From contig CM066735.1 in assembly GCA_033961575.1 (NCBI GenBank), positions 87,113,449 to 87,177,448 on the forward strand: a stretch of DNA of 64,000 nt, written 5' to 3'. The notes under the pieces are model-generated. The model saw nothing but the letters and a program-made list of their open reading frames with translations. It had not been told where the DNA came from and did no database searches. A program made the translations under genes and the position numbers. Of this stretch, positions 1-12,681 are shown piece after piece (positions within the stretch are counted from its first letter, which is position 1; each line of letters starts with the position of its first letter). This stretch comes from Aselliscus stoliczkanus. Taxonomy: Eukaryota; Chordata; Mammalia; Chiroptera; Hipposideridae.

Positions 1-587
1 GTCCTCAAAAAAAAGCATGGCCTCTAAGTATAAGTTAATTACCTTACCTTATTCCAAACCTAAGAAATAGAATATTCGAGGGGAAAAAAAAAAAGAGGTT
101 GTTTTGGGTTTTAAATCTCTGATAATTGCCTTATAATTTCATATGTAATCCTGGTGTTAGAATATAACACCAGAAATCTTATTCTGCACAAGACTATGTG
201 GTCACAAAGTTTCGGAAATGCTTGGTCCATCAAATTTAAACAGGCATCTGACCTCCAGACCCTCTCAAAGCTTTTCATATACCAATGGGCACTGGGCTCT
301 CTACCGTGTAGGTGGTCCATGCAGCCTTTCGCACACTGACCTGTTTAGAAAGTCCTTTCATTTTCAAAGCATACCTCACAGCATACTTTAGGAATCTCGG
401 ATGCAACTCAAGCTCTCTTCTTTTCTGTATTCTAATCTGTGAGCCAAGTACACATGCTATAATCAAACAAATCTTCCTAAATGTTGATTCCATTACAGTT
501 TTCCCACATTTGTTACCCTATAGTGGCTTCCAATTGCCTGTAACAGTAAATCTCAAACTTTCCCCAAACACCTGAATTAAACGGAAA

Positions 588-707
588 CCCCAGGGACAGA
601 TGAGATGTGATCGAAAGATATGGTGAATGTTTAAATTTTAAAAATAATAATGTAAACATTCACCATATTTTTTTTATCACACATCGTACACCATATTTAT
701 TCCCTGG
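588..707. repeat. Hairpin inverted repeat
   Basis: The core is a perfect 16-bp inverted repeat (ATATGGTGAATGTTTA at 618-633 and its complement at 653-668) around a 19-bp AT-rich loop. Farther out, the arms still match with gaps: GATGTGAT against ATCACACATC, and CCAGGGA near 590 against TCCCTGG near 700. The nested match suggests an old palindromic, MITE-like element rather than a chance hairpin. I do not recognise the family. Confidence 0.6.
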
Positions 708-719
708 CTTCACACATCT

Positions 720-2735
720 CCTGTTACAATACCAACTTCCTTTGGTGATTCGTACACCATGATAGGAGACACACATTTAGAATATCAAGTATTTATTCTG
801 CAATCAACCTGGAAGTCAGTGCCCATCACACTAGGCCTTCAGCCCAATTTTCTGTCCTACCTGCATGCTTCATCCTTTGCAGCTCAGCTGTGAAGAATAA
901 AGCAGTCTACAGAAACTGTTACTAAGATTCTTCAAACCTAGACTGATAAAAGTTCTCGATTTCAGTCAAAAGAAGAGCCATGTTAGAGAACTGGAGACTG
1001 GTATTCTCCTTCCAGGGCTCTCTGGAGATAAGTGACCCTAACAAACAAATGCACGTGAAATCTGGTGCACATAAAAGATAGCGTTGAGCTTTGCTTATTA
1101 GCTCTGTTTGTCCACCACCAGCATGCTCGGCAGCCCCATTAACCTAGAGAATCAGGGTTACGACTTGAAAAGGAATGCCTATGGCTTGTACCACAGAAAA
1201 GGTGGCATGCAGGAGTGATAACACAGTGGCATGTTGGTATAGAATACCAGTCATAGATTTGGACTCACTGTGAGTTACATTGTGCAAACTAAAAGGTTTG
1301 GTTTGGTTTTGGTTTGCTTTGCTTCATTCTTATCTAATAACAGAAAAGCTTAGCGGAGATAGAACACTAGTTGATCTATGTAATAAAATTAAACTAACAC
1401 ACCACCATAGAGCCATATATGTAAACAAATATGCCAAATGCTGCTCCTCAAAGTGTCATGTGACAGTAAATTTTCATCACATCAATTGACCCCAATGAGT
1501 TCATCTTGAGTGATTTTCCCTCCAGCTTTAGCCTAATAACAATGAGAGAAGGTAGGGCTGGAAGAGATAACTCCTGTGACTTTCCTTTGTTTCATGTTCT
1601 CCAGAAAGAAAAAGAAGTCTTCCCATAAAATAAATAAAGCTATCTTAGTATTAAAATGCTCAGGCATACAAATATGTTTTATGTGCCTCTGATGTGCAAC
1701 TGCTGCTTTTAGAATTTCACTAAAAATCAAGCCTTTTTTATTAAAGAAGTTTAAAATGTTGGATTCAAGTGTATTTAAGAATTTCAATGGAAAGGATCCA
1801 AGTTCCACTGCATGTGTTTCCTGTTCATTTAGTAATAGTTTCCTCTGTTTCAAAATCCCTTAATTATTGGAACTATAAAGCATGAAGTTCTTGTAGGAAG
1901 AAAAATTTGCCTTTGTCTCTCCAGATATGACCTCTCCCAGGCCCCCTGGCTCTCACTCGCAGAAGATGACCTACTTTATTGAGATTAGTTTTTAGACATG
2001 ATCTATTTCTACTTCGTCCCAATGCAAAATTTATCTTTGTCCTCAGCTACCCTTTCTTCCTCCTTTCTTGGAGGAAGAAGTGTTTATGGATTAGGTTTCC
2101 TAAGGCCAACTTTCCCACCTACTATGCCCTTGATCTGTTCAATATGTGCCCCCTGGTACCAGGATACATGTTTAATGGCCTCCGTTACCCACCTCCTCAT
2201 ACCTTCAATCCTTCACTGCCACCTCTTTCTTCAACTGAGACCACAGATACGCTCAAGCCTTCCTATTTTAAAAATACCTTCCCTTAATTATGTTAACCCA
2301 CATTAGTATCCGCCCCTCTCCTAATTTCCAATCTCAAACTTCTAGAAAGAGTGGGCTACATTAATGCTTCCAGTTTCTCATATTCCACTAAATTTTCAAA
2401 ACCTTTTTTCACCTGCCCTCCAGCTAAAACTATTTCCTGACAGTTAACAGTGACCTCATATGACTAAATGCAATGCATTTTTTTGTTAGTCTTCAAATAT
2501 CCTCAACTCTTCAATACGTGAAATCACCAAATACCTCTCTTGTTATGATATTTCATATTCCCTTTATTATCATAATGCTCATTTCTGTTTCTTCTGTCTC
2601 TGACCAATTCTTGCTCCTTCACTGAATGGCTCCTTAAAATTCTCTAGGATTCGGACTTTGATCTTTTTCTCTTATTTCTACAATTTCCATTTTAATCTTG
2701 TTTGTTTTAATAGCTATGCTGATCACTCCCAAATA
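720..2735. other. No gene seen; AT-rich unique-looking DNA
   Basis: All frames here are short and none resembles a known protein. Pyrimidine-rich stretches around 1900-2700 may be degraded ancient LINE sequence, but no family is clear. Confidence 0.4.
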
Positions 2736-2737
2736 TC

Positions 2738-2855
2738 AGTATAATGATGACAACTATAGCACCTACCTCGCAGATTATTACTGTGGTTTAATAAATCAGC
2801 ATAATGCAAAACCTTCCTAAAAGTATTAGTTGTTGCTGCTATTGTTATTCTTGTT
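2738..2855 (+). repeat. MIR-like SINE remnant
   Basis: The order of motifs CACCTACCTCGCAGA, a GTGGTTTAATAAAT-like stretch and a terminal run rich in TTATT matches the middle and 3' part of the mammalian MIR element in plus orientation, diverged as expected for its age. Confidence 0.5.
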
Positions 2856-3190
2856 TTTTTTTAATTAAAATTTATTGGGGTAACAAAGGTCAACAAAACT
2901 ACATGTTTCAAGTGTACAATTTTATAATACATCATCTATATATTACATTATGTGTTCACCACCCAGAGTCAGTTCTCCTTCCACCACAATATAGTTGACC
3001 CCCTTTACTCTCTTCTACCCATCTCCCTCCCCCCTTACCCTCTGGTAACCACTAAACTATTGTCTGTGTCTATGAGTTTTTGTTTCTTTGTTTGTCTTAT
3101 TCCTTTGTTGCCTTCAGTTTTATATCCCATATATGAGTGAAGTCATATGGTTATCAACTTTTTCTGTCTGACTTATTTCACTTAGCATAA
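2855..3190 (-). repeat. L1 3' end (minus orientation)
   Basis: It begins with a T-rich run (the poly(A) of a minus-strand element) and continues with TTTCAAGTGTACAATTTTAT, GTGTTCACCACCCAGAGTC and CTCTGGTAACCACTAAACTA, typical of the L1 3' UTR in laurasiatherian mammals. It ends in a TTATTTCACTTAGCATAAT motif, and the rest of the element is missing (5' truncation). Confidence 0.75.
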
Positions 3191-3639
3191 TATTCTTAAA
3201 ATGATTAAATCAGAATCTTCATTCCAGATTTTATTACAACACTTATCACAAATTTCTAACAGATTTCTAGACCGATAGATGGACAAACACTTTCAAATTC
3301 ATGTGTGCAAAACTTAACTCACTGTCATGTCCCTATAACTTGCTCTTTCTCCTATGCTTCCTCTTTCACGGGAGAATGCACACCTTTAAGGTCATTGCAG
3401 GATGAAGCATTTGACTCGCCTTTGAAACCTTTCTATCCCTTACCCACAATAATCAAACCAGTACCAGATTTCTGTCGACACTCCCTCTATAATATCTCTT
3501 TACTTTCAATAGAATCTTCCAAAGCCAAAAGTTCACAATCTATTACCTGGGTTATTTCTATAACTTTCAATCTGACCTCTTGCCTCCAAGTTATGGCATT
3601 AACATCCCCATCCTAATCAATAACTGTTGATTACCATAA

Positions 3640-4060
3640 CTGTTGAAAACCCCTGAGAAAAAAATTACAGCTCATGGTCTTCATGGAACGATTATCATCA
3701 TCTTTACCATAAAATGCAGGCTTCCTGATTTAGAACCAAACTTTCTTTTCCAGTTGTTTTCTCCCTGTGTTCTACCACAACGCTCTATGCCTCTGTGGTG
3801 CAGAGTTTCCAGGATCAGCTCTTTGGCCATCCCATCTCTTCAGACTGCCACACAAGTCTATACATCCTTCAAAATACATTTCAAACAACATATCCTCCAT
3901 GGAGTTCTCACCAATGCTTCCAGACTGGCAAAGTCACTAAACTCTGGCCCTCGTAGGTTTCTATACCTACTACAGGACTAAACATACCCTATATCACATA
4001 TTACACGTATACTACAGCCTTAAATCTTTTCCTAAATTACACACTGATTATTATGCAGTA
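3640..4060 (+). repeat. Possible L2 LINE remnant
   Basis: Phrases such as ACATCCTTCAAAATACATTTC and a string of CTC/CCA-rich words resemble the diverged 3' portion of L2. Divergence is high, and family assignment rests on general resemblance only. Confidence 0.35.
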
Positions 4061-4084
4061 ATTTTTCCACCTTATTCACCCACT

Positions 4085-4240
4085 ACTACTGAGTGCTTTC
4101 TATGCACCAGGCACTGTGATAGACTTTGAAAATGCCATATGAAAATAACTCTGTCTCCTCAATAAACCAACCCCTCCAACCTAACTAAGTGCCTGGTACA
4201 TGGCAAGTGCTGAATAAATATCTGTAGAATAGAATTGCCC
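4085..4240 (+). repeat. L2/MIR 3' end remnant
   Basis: ACTGAGTGCTTTCTATGCACC, then GTGCCTGGTACATGGCAAGT and GCTGAATAAATATCTGTAGAAT, match the conserved 3' words of L2/MIR-class elements (tight 'cumulative' motifs followed by AATAAAT). Confidence 0.6.
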
Positions 4241-7010
4241 CTAAGCTCACAGGTGAAATAAAGGTACCATGAATTCAAACACTTCGCCAAGTCTCTATGA
4301 CAAGGTAGAACTCGATGAGGAGTTACATGCAACATTTATCAGTTTTAAATATTCATTCCGATTGCCAGAACATACCATCCCACAACTATTTTTAAAATTT
4401 GTATACTATTTACAGCTTAATAAAAATGCTATTACACAAAACCTCAGATTTCCTATATATAGGCTTACATTTTTATTTTTTTTTAGCAGTGAAGAATCTG
4501 GCACATGTTCAGTAAATTTTTAACTCAAAGGCAATGTTGTAATTTTCTTGATTCATATAATTTACGTATTTATGCATTTAATGACTTACTCATCCACTTA
4601 TTTATTCATTTAACAACATGTATTTAATATATAATATTAAATATCTTATATGAGTAACAAAATTGTTCATCAACCAATAATAGTTGATTTATACTCTTAT
4701 TCTGCACCCACTCAAATCATAGATAAGCAATTAATTTACAAGCTTTATTTTCCACACTGATGGAATGAAACTACTTTTAGATTACTCTAATGCTATTCTA
4801 CACCATAGATGGCATACCCCCCTTCTCTTGTAATCCCACCACCAAAGGCAGCCACTGTCTATCTGGTTAGCATTTCACATGGGGTTTCTCGTCTGTTCTA
4901 CTCAGGCTTTAATTTTGCACCGAACAACCAACATCCCAGTCACAAGGAAACACAAACAGTGCACTACGATGAGTCATCTAAACCTCCTGTTTCCCTGATG
5001 GTTCCTAGCACAACCCTGCTCTCCCAGTGTAGACCACCATTTCTAGCCAGGCTAGCATGGGAAAGGGGTAGAAGTTACTTTCTAAATAGAGAATCATATG
5101 CCTGCTCATTGCAGCACCAGCTACAAATGAATTCCTCAAAATAGAATTAATACACATACGTAATTGCTTATAAGCAATGCAAAAACATTTATGCTGCACA
5201 GAGCTTGACCTTCCTCCAACCCTTCACTTAGGATTTCTTTAGATAAAGCACAATGCGTTGATTAGCCTTCCAACCAGTCATGGAAGGGACACTAAAGCAG
5301 GTGGAGACATTCAGTAAGGGGAGTGGGGCGAAAATAGAGAGGAGAGGATGTTAAGGCTGTCTGGGTTTGATAAATGAAATGGAAATAGTGGCAGTAGAAC
5401 TGGCAGCCATTTTAAACAAGGTCAACAAATGCAGCAGAGAATATATAAATTTTAACAGATTAAAAGATGGCTGTGTGTCTAGCAACAAGACACATGGGCC
5501 TTTTTGGCCATGTACTATGGAGGCCACCAAATGAGTATAACTCAATGAAAGACAGGGGGAAGACAGAAAGGACAGGGGAAAAGGTTAGTTTCTATCTCTG
5601 AATCCATAGTTCTAGGAAATAGGATATGAGCAAGACATGAAAGATGAAGATGGGGCAGGACAAACTGAGAAAGATTCCAAAAGAATGAGACAGCATAAGC
5701 CAAGTGTGGCACATAAAGCCTTAATTTGATCAACTTGAAGGGGCCCTCCTGGTAAGGGAGAATCTACATTCTTTGAAAGTAATGACGGCTTCCCCCTTAC
5801 GTAAACATGCACGTCACAGAGCTCTGATTAAGACAAAAATACAAAAGGAAGGGAGGGTAAAACCTGATATTCTTGCTGTATTTCCCCATAATACTAAGTA
5901 TGAATTCTTTGTCTTATTATTATTCAACATTTATTAAATACTTACTCTGTAGAGTTAGAGTTCCATGGCTGCAAATAACAGTAATTGATTCTTATTTATC
6001 AAAGCAAAAAAAAAAAAAAAAAATCTGGTTAACTAAAGCAAAGGCACATCTAAAGAAGCAGGTGCCTAAAAAGACAGGAATCAGAGAAGCTGTGGGGATA
6101 TAAGCAGAAGAAGCTAATAGACCATCTCTTTTAAATGCTAAAGTTAACATGGATAAATCGAGATACATATCCTTAGGGGGAAAAAAAAATGCTTTTGTGA
6201 AAGTGTCCACCTTGTGTCCTAGTGTCTTGCCCCTTGAGAACCAACCGAACCAAAACCCTATCCAACAGAAGGTTAGTTCCCCAATAAGAAAACTGGATTC
6301 CAATTATGCAAACAAGGAAGAATGGATGCTGGACTAGCAAACCCAGGTGTCTACACCATGCCAATTTTAGAAGTTTTCGAAAAATCTAAGAGAAAAGGAA
6401 GAAAAAAGGTGTCAGACAACGCATGAGCACAGGGGTGTACCCACGTGTGTGTGTACCATTGATTGATTCTCCATGTGCTTTTAGGACAACTGATGAATGC
6501 TCCCCAGTCTGTTGAGGTCCATGTTTCCTCCTGAATATTCTGACTGCTGAACTCTAACGGGCCCAATATTCTGGATCTCTATGCTTTTACTAGTTTGATA
6601 ACGTCCTTCAGGTCTTTTGAAAGCAAAGAGCAAATTTTCCCTAAACAATTTCCTCTGAAAAACTACTTTACTCAAAAAGAGAATATGGGTAATTCACGGG
6701 AGGTACCATCACCCAATTCTGGTAGAATGGAAATTCAGAAACACCTTTAAGGATAAAAAATGTACACGCCACTTTTATTTCATGCTCAGGTAAATTAGTG
6801 GTGCCACCTAAAATGCTAGGAGGATCCCACAGCTGTGGTGGGCACAGCTAGCAATTATCAATGTCTTCCTGGCTAAGGCAGGTGAGTGAACGAGTTAAGT
6901 AAGTTCATTATAGCTATCAGTGACAAAGGAAGCATGATCCTGGCATACAAGCTGGCATAGAAATTGGGAGAACAGGGCCAGAAACAAACCTGAGAGGCAG
7001 CTGGGTACTT
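4240..7010. other. No gene seen; intronic DNA
   Basis: Only short unsupported frames occur. An A17-type tract lies near 6006-6022. I recognise no exon, RNA gene or clear young repeat here. Confidence 0.4.
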
Positions 7011-7011
7011 G

Positions 7012-7460
7012 CTTAACAAATATTTATTGAGTACCTACTATGTGTCAACCATTGTTTAGGGGATACATCAGAGAACAAGATAGATCAGATCTCTGTTCTC
7101 GTAGGGTTATATTTCAACAGGCAAAGCATTTATAAACAAGTAAGAAAATAAGCCAGAAAAATATTCAGTAAAAAGAGCTCTGTGCATTACAGGAAATTAA
7201 AAATGATGAAGCAATGGAGCTTGACTGAAGGCTGCTTTTCAACTGGGTGGTCAGCAAAAATATTTAAGCTGGGATCAGACAGACAAGAAGAAACTATTCA
7301 TCCTAAGATTGGGCAGAGTGAAGGGAGAATCGAGGCAAAGGAAACCGCTCTTGCCAAGGTCTTGGCATGTTGGAACAACAGAAAGAAAGCCATTGTAGTA
7401 GAAATATGAGAGGTGAAGAGGAGAATGATAGAAGATGAGGTCACAGAGTTGCGCAGGGAC
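7012..7460 (+). repeat. Ancient L2-class repeat remnant
   Basis: It starts AACAAATATTTATTGAGTACC, continues TACTATGTGTCAACCATTGT and CATCAGAGAACAAGATAGAT, and then a diverged body with AGAAAATAAGC. The same word order recurs near 33880 and 59400, so the window holds three diverged copies of one old family. Confidence 0.5.
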
Positions 7461-9800
7461 CAGGTGGGTGATTGGTAGTAAGGGCGGTTTCAAAAGTGCA
7501 AACTCAGATGATGTTTCAAGAAGCAGTCACTGAGGATATACATTAAAATAGTGGAGAAACCAAAAAGTCAGTCAAGTCAGTGAAGAGCCATAGGTGGGTA
7601 TATGGGGAGTGAGGTAGGGGAGGGCTCAGGACACTTGGGCTGTAGCAAAAGATTAGATTTCAGTTAACACTTTGTAAGCGGGCATAACACTTTGTATGAC
7701 GAGTTTACTCGTTTCCCGCAAAAAATGTGCTAAGAGGAAGAAGATGGAAATGAATATCACTGGAGTCCCAGGACCTCCCTATGAAATAGCATAGAGCACA
7801 AGGACTGCAATGTCAGGGGGGATAACTGACTAGTTAGTGAGCAGGGCCTAAGGGAGAAGTACAGCTGTGCGAAGACTCAAGAGCAACATAGCTGCCTACA
7901 GGTGGCCCCATGAGCAGTGCCTGGACATTACCAGTACCTGTGATCTGATTACTGCATAACATACTTGGGTGGATGATTTATTTCTGGGATCTTCCAAGTG
8001 GTGAGGTTAGAGCTGTAATAGCCCTCCTACATTAGTCAAGATCAGGGCATGCCTTTGTCAGCAGAATTATGATTTTAGTGCATCCACCTGTGAAAAGCTC
8101 AAGAAGGCAGAGGCAGGGCTAAAAAGAGATGAGTCCAGATATATTCTCTCAATGCTTTTAAACACATCTTTTACCACCCATTCAAAATACCAGTTTAATT
8201 TAGAACATACTTCTTAAGAAAACGACCATTACTCAAGTAGGTAACAAGGACCATATACCAGGCAAGTCAAATATATTATCCTTAATCCTTTGCAATCTCT
8301 TCTAGAGAAGAAAATACTGAAACCCAAAAATGATAGTAAATGATTACAATCAAGGTTTTCTGATCGTTTTTCCCCAGTATAACAGATAGTGCATAAAGCA
8401 AACAAATATTAAGATTTATCTGTGAAAAGAAAAAAAAATTCTCTATTCATCTTTATAACTTAATGAATATTTGAATGTATGTTTACAAATGCATGGACCT
8501 AGTGCAAAAGGTCTACAATCCATTCAACTTTATTGGTGCTCTGATGTATATTTTCCCTCTGATATGTGCTTAAGAATATATTCACATCAACAGGAATCAT
8601 TTTTGAGGTTTTTATCAAGAAGTGTCACCTCTATGCTAAAAGGTTAAAGAGGGACATTTAATGAAGGGGAAGTTCACTTTTAAAGTTAAGCAAAACATGC
8701 AGGTTTTATAATGCAGATAGGTGCTTCTTAAATTAAATTAAGGAAGGGGCCTAGAGGTTAAGGTTTGATGGATCCTCGCTCTAACATTTGCACCTAAACC
8801 CAGTGCCAAGCACCACACTTCAGAGGAAGATATCACAAAGGAGAAACACCCCACCAGGTTGTGTAATATTTCTGAACAGTGAACTTAGCCTTTTATGTCA
8901 TGTCAATTGCCAGGTTCAAGAGACAGTCAGTTTTCAATGGAAGGGTACGGCCTCAACTTCACAATGAAAGGTTGTGCCCTGACGTTTCAAACTTCCTTTC
9001 AGTTTAAAGTTCTTTAGTTCTGTTTCCTAGTGAATGAACAAGTGAACAGCAGGTAAATTTTTGAGAAAAGCAGATGGATCTCCATTCAGGCATGGCTGTT
9101 GGCTGTTCAGGGGACTGACCATTTGACTGTCTTGGTGGTCCATGGTTGTTTCTCAAGCTCTGTGGGTTCATGAACTAGACTTTTTTAGCACATATTGAGA
9201 TGATCAGAGAATCCTGGAGACAGACTCAACTTAATCAATTCACATGAAACTAATGTATAAACAAGATGGCCAATTTATCAATAGATAACAGATATTCTTA
9301 TGGTCAATATGTTCACATTTTGGAAACATGAAAACATAGGAAGTTGGCTAATAAAATGCAATTGAGTCAGAATCTCAAAAAATAAATAATAATAATAATA
9401 AAAATCACTGTGTTAACAAGTCCTCCAAAAGATTCTTACACATGCTAACATTTGCAAACTAGTGCCCTAAAATACAACTCAAGAATGAAATCCCACATAA
9501 AATAATCAACTGAGCAAACAAATAAAAAATAAATTAATAAAAATCAAACATTTAAACAGGCACACTAACAAATGAAACATATCTAACCATCTCACTCTTT
9601 CTAAATAAAACTTCACAAAAATGGGTCCACACAAAAGAATCAGTGGAATAAAACAGGAAGTGAATGGCAGGGGACAATTGCATGTAAGGATAAAATTTAT
9701 ACTTGGAAAAGAAAATGTAAGACTTTAAAATAGGTTCAGTTCCTGCTAGACAAGTGTTCTAGACTCTCTGTGGTTTATCATGCAAATACTCTTACTCTTC
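7460..9800. other. No gene seen; intronic DNA
   Basis: The stretch is AT-rich and has a short (AAT)n run near 9388-9402. No exon-like or RNA-gene-like structure was recognised. Confidence 0.4.
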
Positions 9801-9801
9801 A

Positions 9802-9921
9802 TTTTTTTTTTTTTTTTTTTTTTAATTGAGGGCAGTGTCACTGGTCCTCATATGTGGGACCCGAACCGGGACCGCTGGCTTCCCAAGCCAGCGCTTAATC
9901 ACCACGCCACTCGGCCGGCCC
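9802..9921 (-). mobile_element. tRNA-derived SINE, short form
   Basis: The element reads on the minus strand from GGGCCGGCC through a box A-like TGGCGTGGTGA..TAAGCGCTGGC, a box B-like GGTTCGGGTCC and ACTGCCCTC to a 22-base poly(A), seen as T at 9802-9823. The promoter boxes mark it as a Pol III retroposon, not a working tRNA. It directly abuts the twin-primed L1 that follows. A clean target-site duplication is not obvious. Confidence 0.88.
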
Positions 9922-9935
9922 ACTAATTCTTCTTC

Positions 9936-10110
9936 TTTTTTTTTTTTTAATTAGTTGCAGGTGTACAACACAGTGCAATAGTTATACTTTTTACCCCTCA
10001 AAGTGACAACCTCCCCTCCCCATTTAGCCACCCCACTCCTCCCCCCGATATCATATATATCTATTACACTTCCTCTGACTCCCTTCCACATTATAATCCA
10101 CATCCCATGA
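9936..10110 (-). mobile_element. L1 3' UTR, 3' half of twin-primed insertion
   Basis: A T run (poly(A) of the minus strand, to 9948) is followed by AATTAGTTGCAGGTGTACAA and the C-rich complement of the L1 3' UTR seen in plus orientation at 11445-11641. It joins head-to-head with an ORF2 segment of opposite orientation at about 10110. C runs at 10013-10046 give the L1 sense strand a G-quadruplex-type motif. Confidence 0.85.
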
Positions 10111-10690
10111 CTATCTATATATGAGCAACTATATGCCAACAAATTTGACAATCTGGAAGAAATGGATAATTTTCTAGAAGCATACAAACTTCCAAAGCTA
10201 ACGCAAGAAGAAACAGAAAATCTAAATACCCTGATTACTACCAAGGAAATTGACACGCTCCCAAAAAACAAAAGCCCTGGACCAGATGGCTTCACAAGTG
10301 AATTTTACCAAACATTCAAAAAAGAACTATCACCTATTCTTCTCAAACTATTCCAAAAAATCCAGAAGGAGGGAAGGCTCCCAAACTCTTTTTATGAAGT
10401 CACTATCACCCTGATTCCAAAACCAGATAAAGACAGCACAAAAAAAGGAAAACTACAGGCCAGTATCCCTGATGCATATAGATGCAAAAATTCTCAATAA
10501 AATATTAGCAAACAGAATTCAGCAATATATTAAGAAGATCATACATCATGATCAAGTGGGTTTCATCCCTAGTACGCAAGGCTGGTTCAACATCCGTAAA
10601 TCAATTAATGTGACACACCACATCAACAAAATGAAGGATAAAGATCACATGGTCATTTCAACAGATGCAGAAAAAGCATTTGACAAAATC
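10111..10690 (+). pseudogene. L1 ORF2 reverse-transcriptase fragment (inverted part)
   Basis: This segment encodes the N-terminal part of the L1 ORF2 reverse-transcriptase domain, with [28 protein letters not shown] and, in a second frame, [19 protein letters not shown] and [10 protein letters not shown] frameshift around 10450-10480 splits it. The catalytic YADD box lies beyond the fragment, so it cannot encode an active enzyme. The fragment is in plus orientation while its 3' UTR partner is in minus orientation, the signature of twin priming. CACTAATTCTTCTTC (9921-9935) and CACTAATTCTTTTCTTC (10691-10707) flank the whole as a target-site duplication with a 2-bp difference. Confidence 0.9.
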
Positions 10691-10709
10691 CACTAATTCT
10701 TTTCTTCAC

Positions 10710-11430
10710 ATTTCAGAGAGCCTCATCATGCAGAGAACAATCTCAACCATCAGTAAAAAGAAATGCAGGGTACAGGTAGGATGGGAGGAGAATTGAGCTC
10801 TCTTTATCATCCCCCTCCACAATCATTGCTTTGTCGTCACTTTAGACAATCCCATTCCCACTTAGCACTTCAAATGTGACCTTCCTGCAGGTGATACCTA
10901 TATCTTTATTTTTGCCATTGGATTAAAATCTTGCTTGCGCTCTCTCTTCCTCCTTGCCTAAAGCACATCTTCATCTGGGTGTCCCACTGTTACCTGAAAG
11001 TTGTTGTGTTTAAAAATGGATCATTGTCTTTATTTTCAGATTGTTTTCAGGAGCCTATGTCCACTGTTGGTGTCCTACACGACACTGGCCTTTTCTGGCC
11101 CCTGAGGTTTTTTTTGTTTTCCTATCGCTCAATCAGGTTTAACTTGACTTCCTAAATATTATTACATCTTTCTGCTTCATTGCACACTGCAAAATACTAG
11201 GAATCAATTCAAAGTGCTCCTTTCTCGTGTATATTACTAATTTCTCAATTATACACCAGGTAATGGCTTCCTTCTACTAACTGTGTCAACATCCTTACAT
11301 GTCTGCTTGTTTCCGTTTAATTTGTTATTATTATTTTTTGAAACAACTTATGCTCCAGTATTATTGTTTACAATGATCATCAATTCATACTCAAAAGCAT
11401 CTAAAAATGTTTGTCATACAAAAACCCAGA
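10710..11430. other. No gene seen; intronic DNA
   Basis: Pyrimidine-rich unique-looking sequence with no recognised exon or repeat. Confidence 0.4.
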
Positions 11431-11444
11431 TAAAACCTTTCCTG

Positions 11445-11641
11445 ACTGTAATTGAATATAGATAGATAGTCATGGGATGTGGATTATACTGTGGAAGAGA
11501 GTCAGAGGAAGAGTAATAGATATATATGATATGGTGGGGGGAGTGGGGTGGCGAATTGGGGGTGGGGGGTTGTCACTTTGAGGGGTAAAATGTATAACTA
11601 TTGCACTGTGTTGTACACCTGAAACTAATAAAAAAAACAAA
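11445..11641 (+). mobile_element. L1 3' end, 5'-truncated insertion
   Basis: This is a short plus-strand L1 3' UTR fragment: TAGTCATGGGATGTGGATTA, a G-rich block, TTGCACTGTGTTGTACACC and TGAAACTAATAAAA followed by an A-rich tail. It is flanked by a perfect 13-bp target-site duplication, AAAACCTTTCCTG, at 11432-11444 and 11642-11654. The extreme 5' truncation is typical of L1 retrotransposition. Confidence 0.9.
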
Positions 11642-11859
11642 AAAACCTTTCCTGTTTTTCCAGGAACAAATAAATATGAACATAAAAATGCACACACACA
11701 TACATATACAGATTTTAAAGACAGGTTTGGAATCTAACACTGTTCTATAGTTTTGTTTTGTTTTTAACCTAACATTATGTCATTTTCCCTAATCAATATA
11801 TCTATATTCATTGATTCTATGGCTTCATGGTGGTTCTTTGTAAAGATATAACAGTATTT

Positions 11860-12320
11860 ATTAAATGTACTCTTTACTGATGGACATTTAAATTGCTTAC
11901 AATTTTCTCTATTAAAGCGATATTGCAATAAACAGCTTCGTGCATATATATTTTAACCCCTTAGTGGATATTTCTAGAATTGGACTTGCTGTATAAAGGC
12001 ATGTACTTTTAAGTTTTTCAAACTTGTTTCCAAACTACCTATCTGCTAGTATTCCCATGATCTGAACACTGTGTGGGGGTGGCAGTTTCCCAATACTTCA
12101 GTCTACCCTGGCTGTTAGGAAATGTCTAACTTTTTAAAAAAGTCTAGCAGGTGAAAATAGTATCTTACTGTTTTTTTGTTTGTTTGTTTTGGTCACCATC
12201 TCTTTGATTTAATTAGAGACATTCTTCTAAGTGCTCGTTAGCTATTGCTATTTCTTCATTTATGAATTTTTGTCCCTTTTATTATTGGAGTGCTTTATTT
12301 TTTCTGTTTTTCCTACTAAA
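11860..12320 (-). repeat. Old L1 (L1M-class) 3' remnant
   Basis: TGATGGACATTTAAATTGCTT, GATATTGCAATAAACAGCTT, GTGCATATATATTTTAACCCC and TTCTAGAATTGGACTTGCTG follow the order seen in minus-orientation L1M 3' regions of mammals. It is well diverged. Confidence 0.55.
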
Positions 12321-12546
12321 CAGTAGGAGCATATTTTATGTTAAAACTTTGTAGTGTTATGCTGCAAACAATTTTTGTTTGTTTGTTTGTTTTTGTTTTT
12401 GTTTTTTTTGTTTTTTACAAGAGTGTTTATTTGCTTTTTATTTTACACTATGATAGAGTTTGGCTAGATGAAGATTTATAAATATGCCTTTAGTCAAAAC
12501 GGGGCAATTTCATAAAAACAATAAAGAATTTTAAATCTATCATTCC

Positions 12547-12681
12547 CTGAGGGCCGGCCGAGTGGCTCAGTTGGTTAAGAGCTCGCTCAAGAGTGCGAGC
12601 TGAGCTCTGAGCAACGGCGGTTCGATGCCAGCCCGAGCTGAGTTGCCGTTGAGCTGCCAACAGGTGGCAGGATGGCTCAGC

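Noticed and set aside
9802..9921. tRNA gene
   Set aside because: Box A and B are present, but a cloverleaf with normal stems does not follow, the element ends in poly(A), and several copies exist with target-site duplications: these are SINEs.
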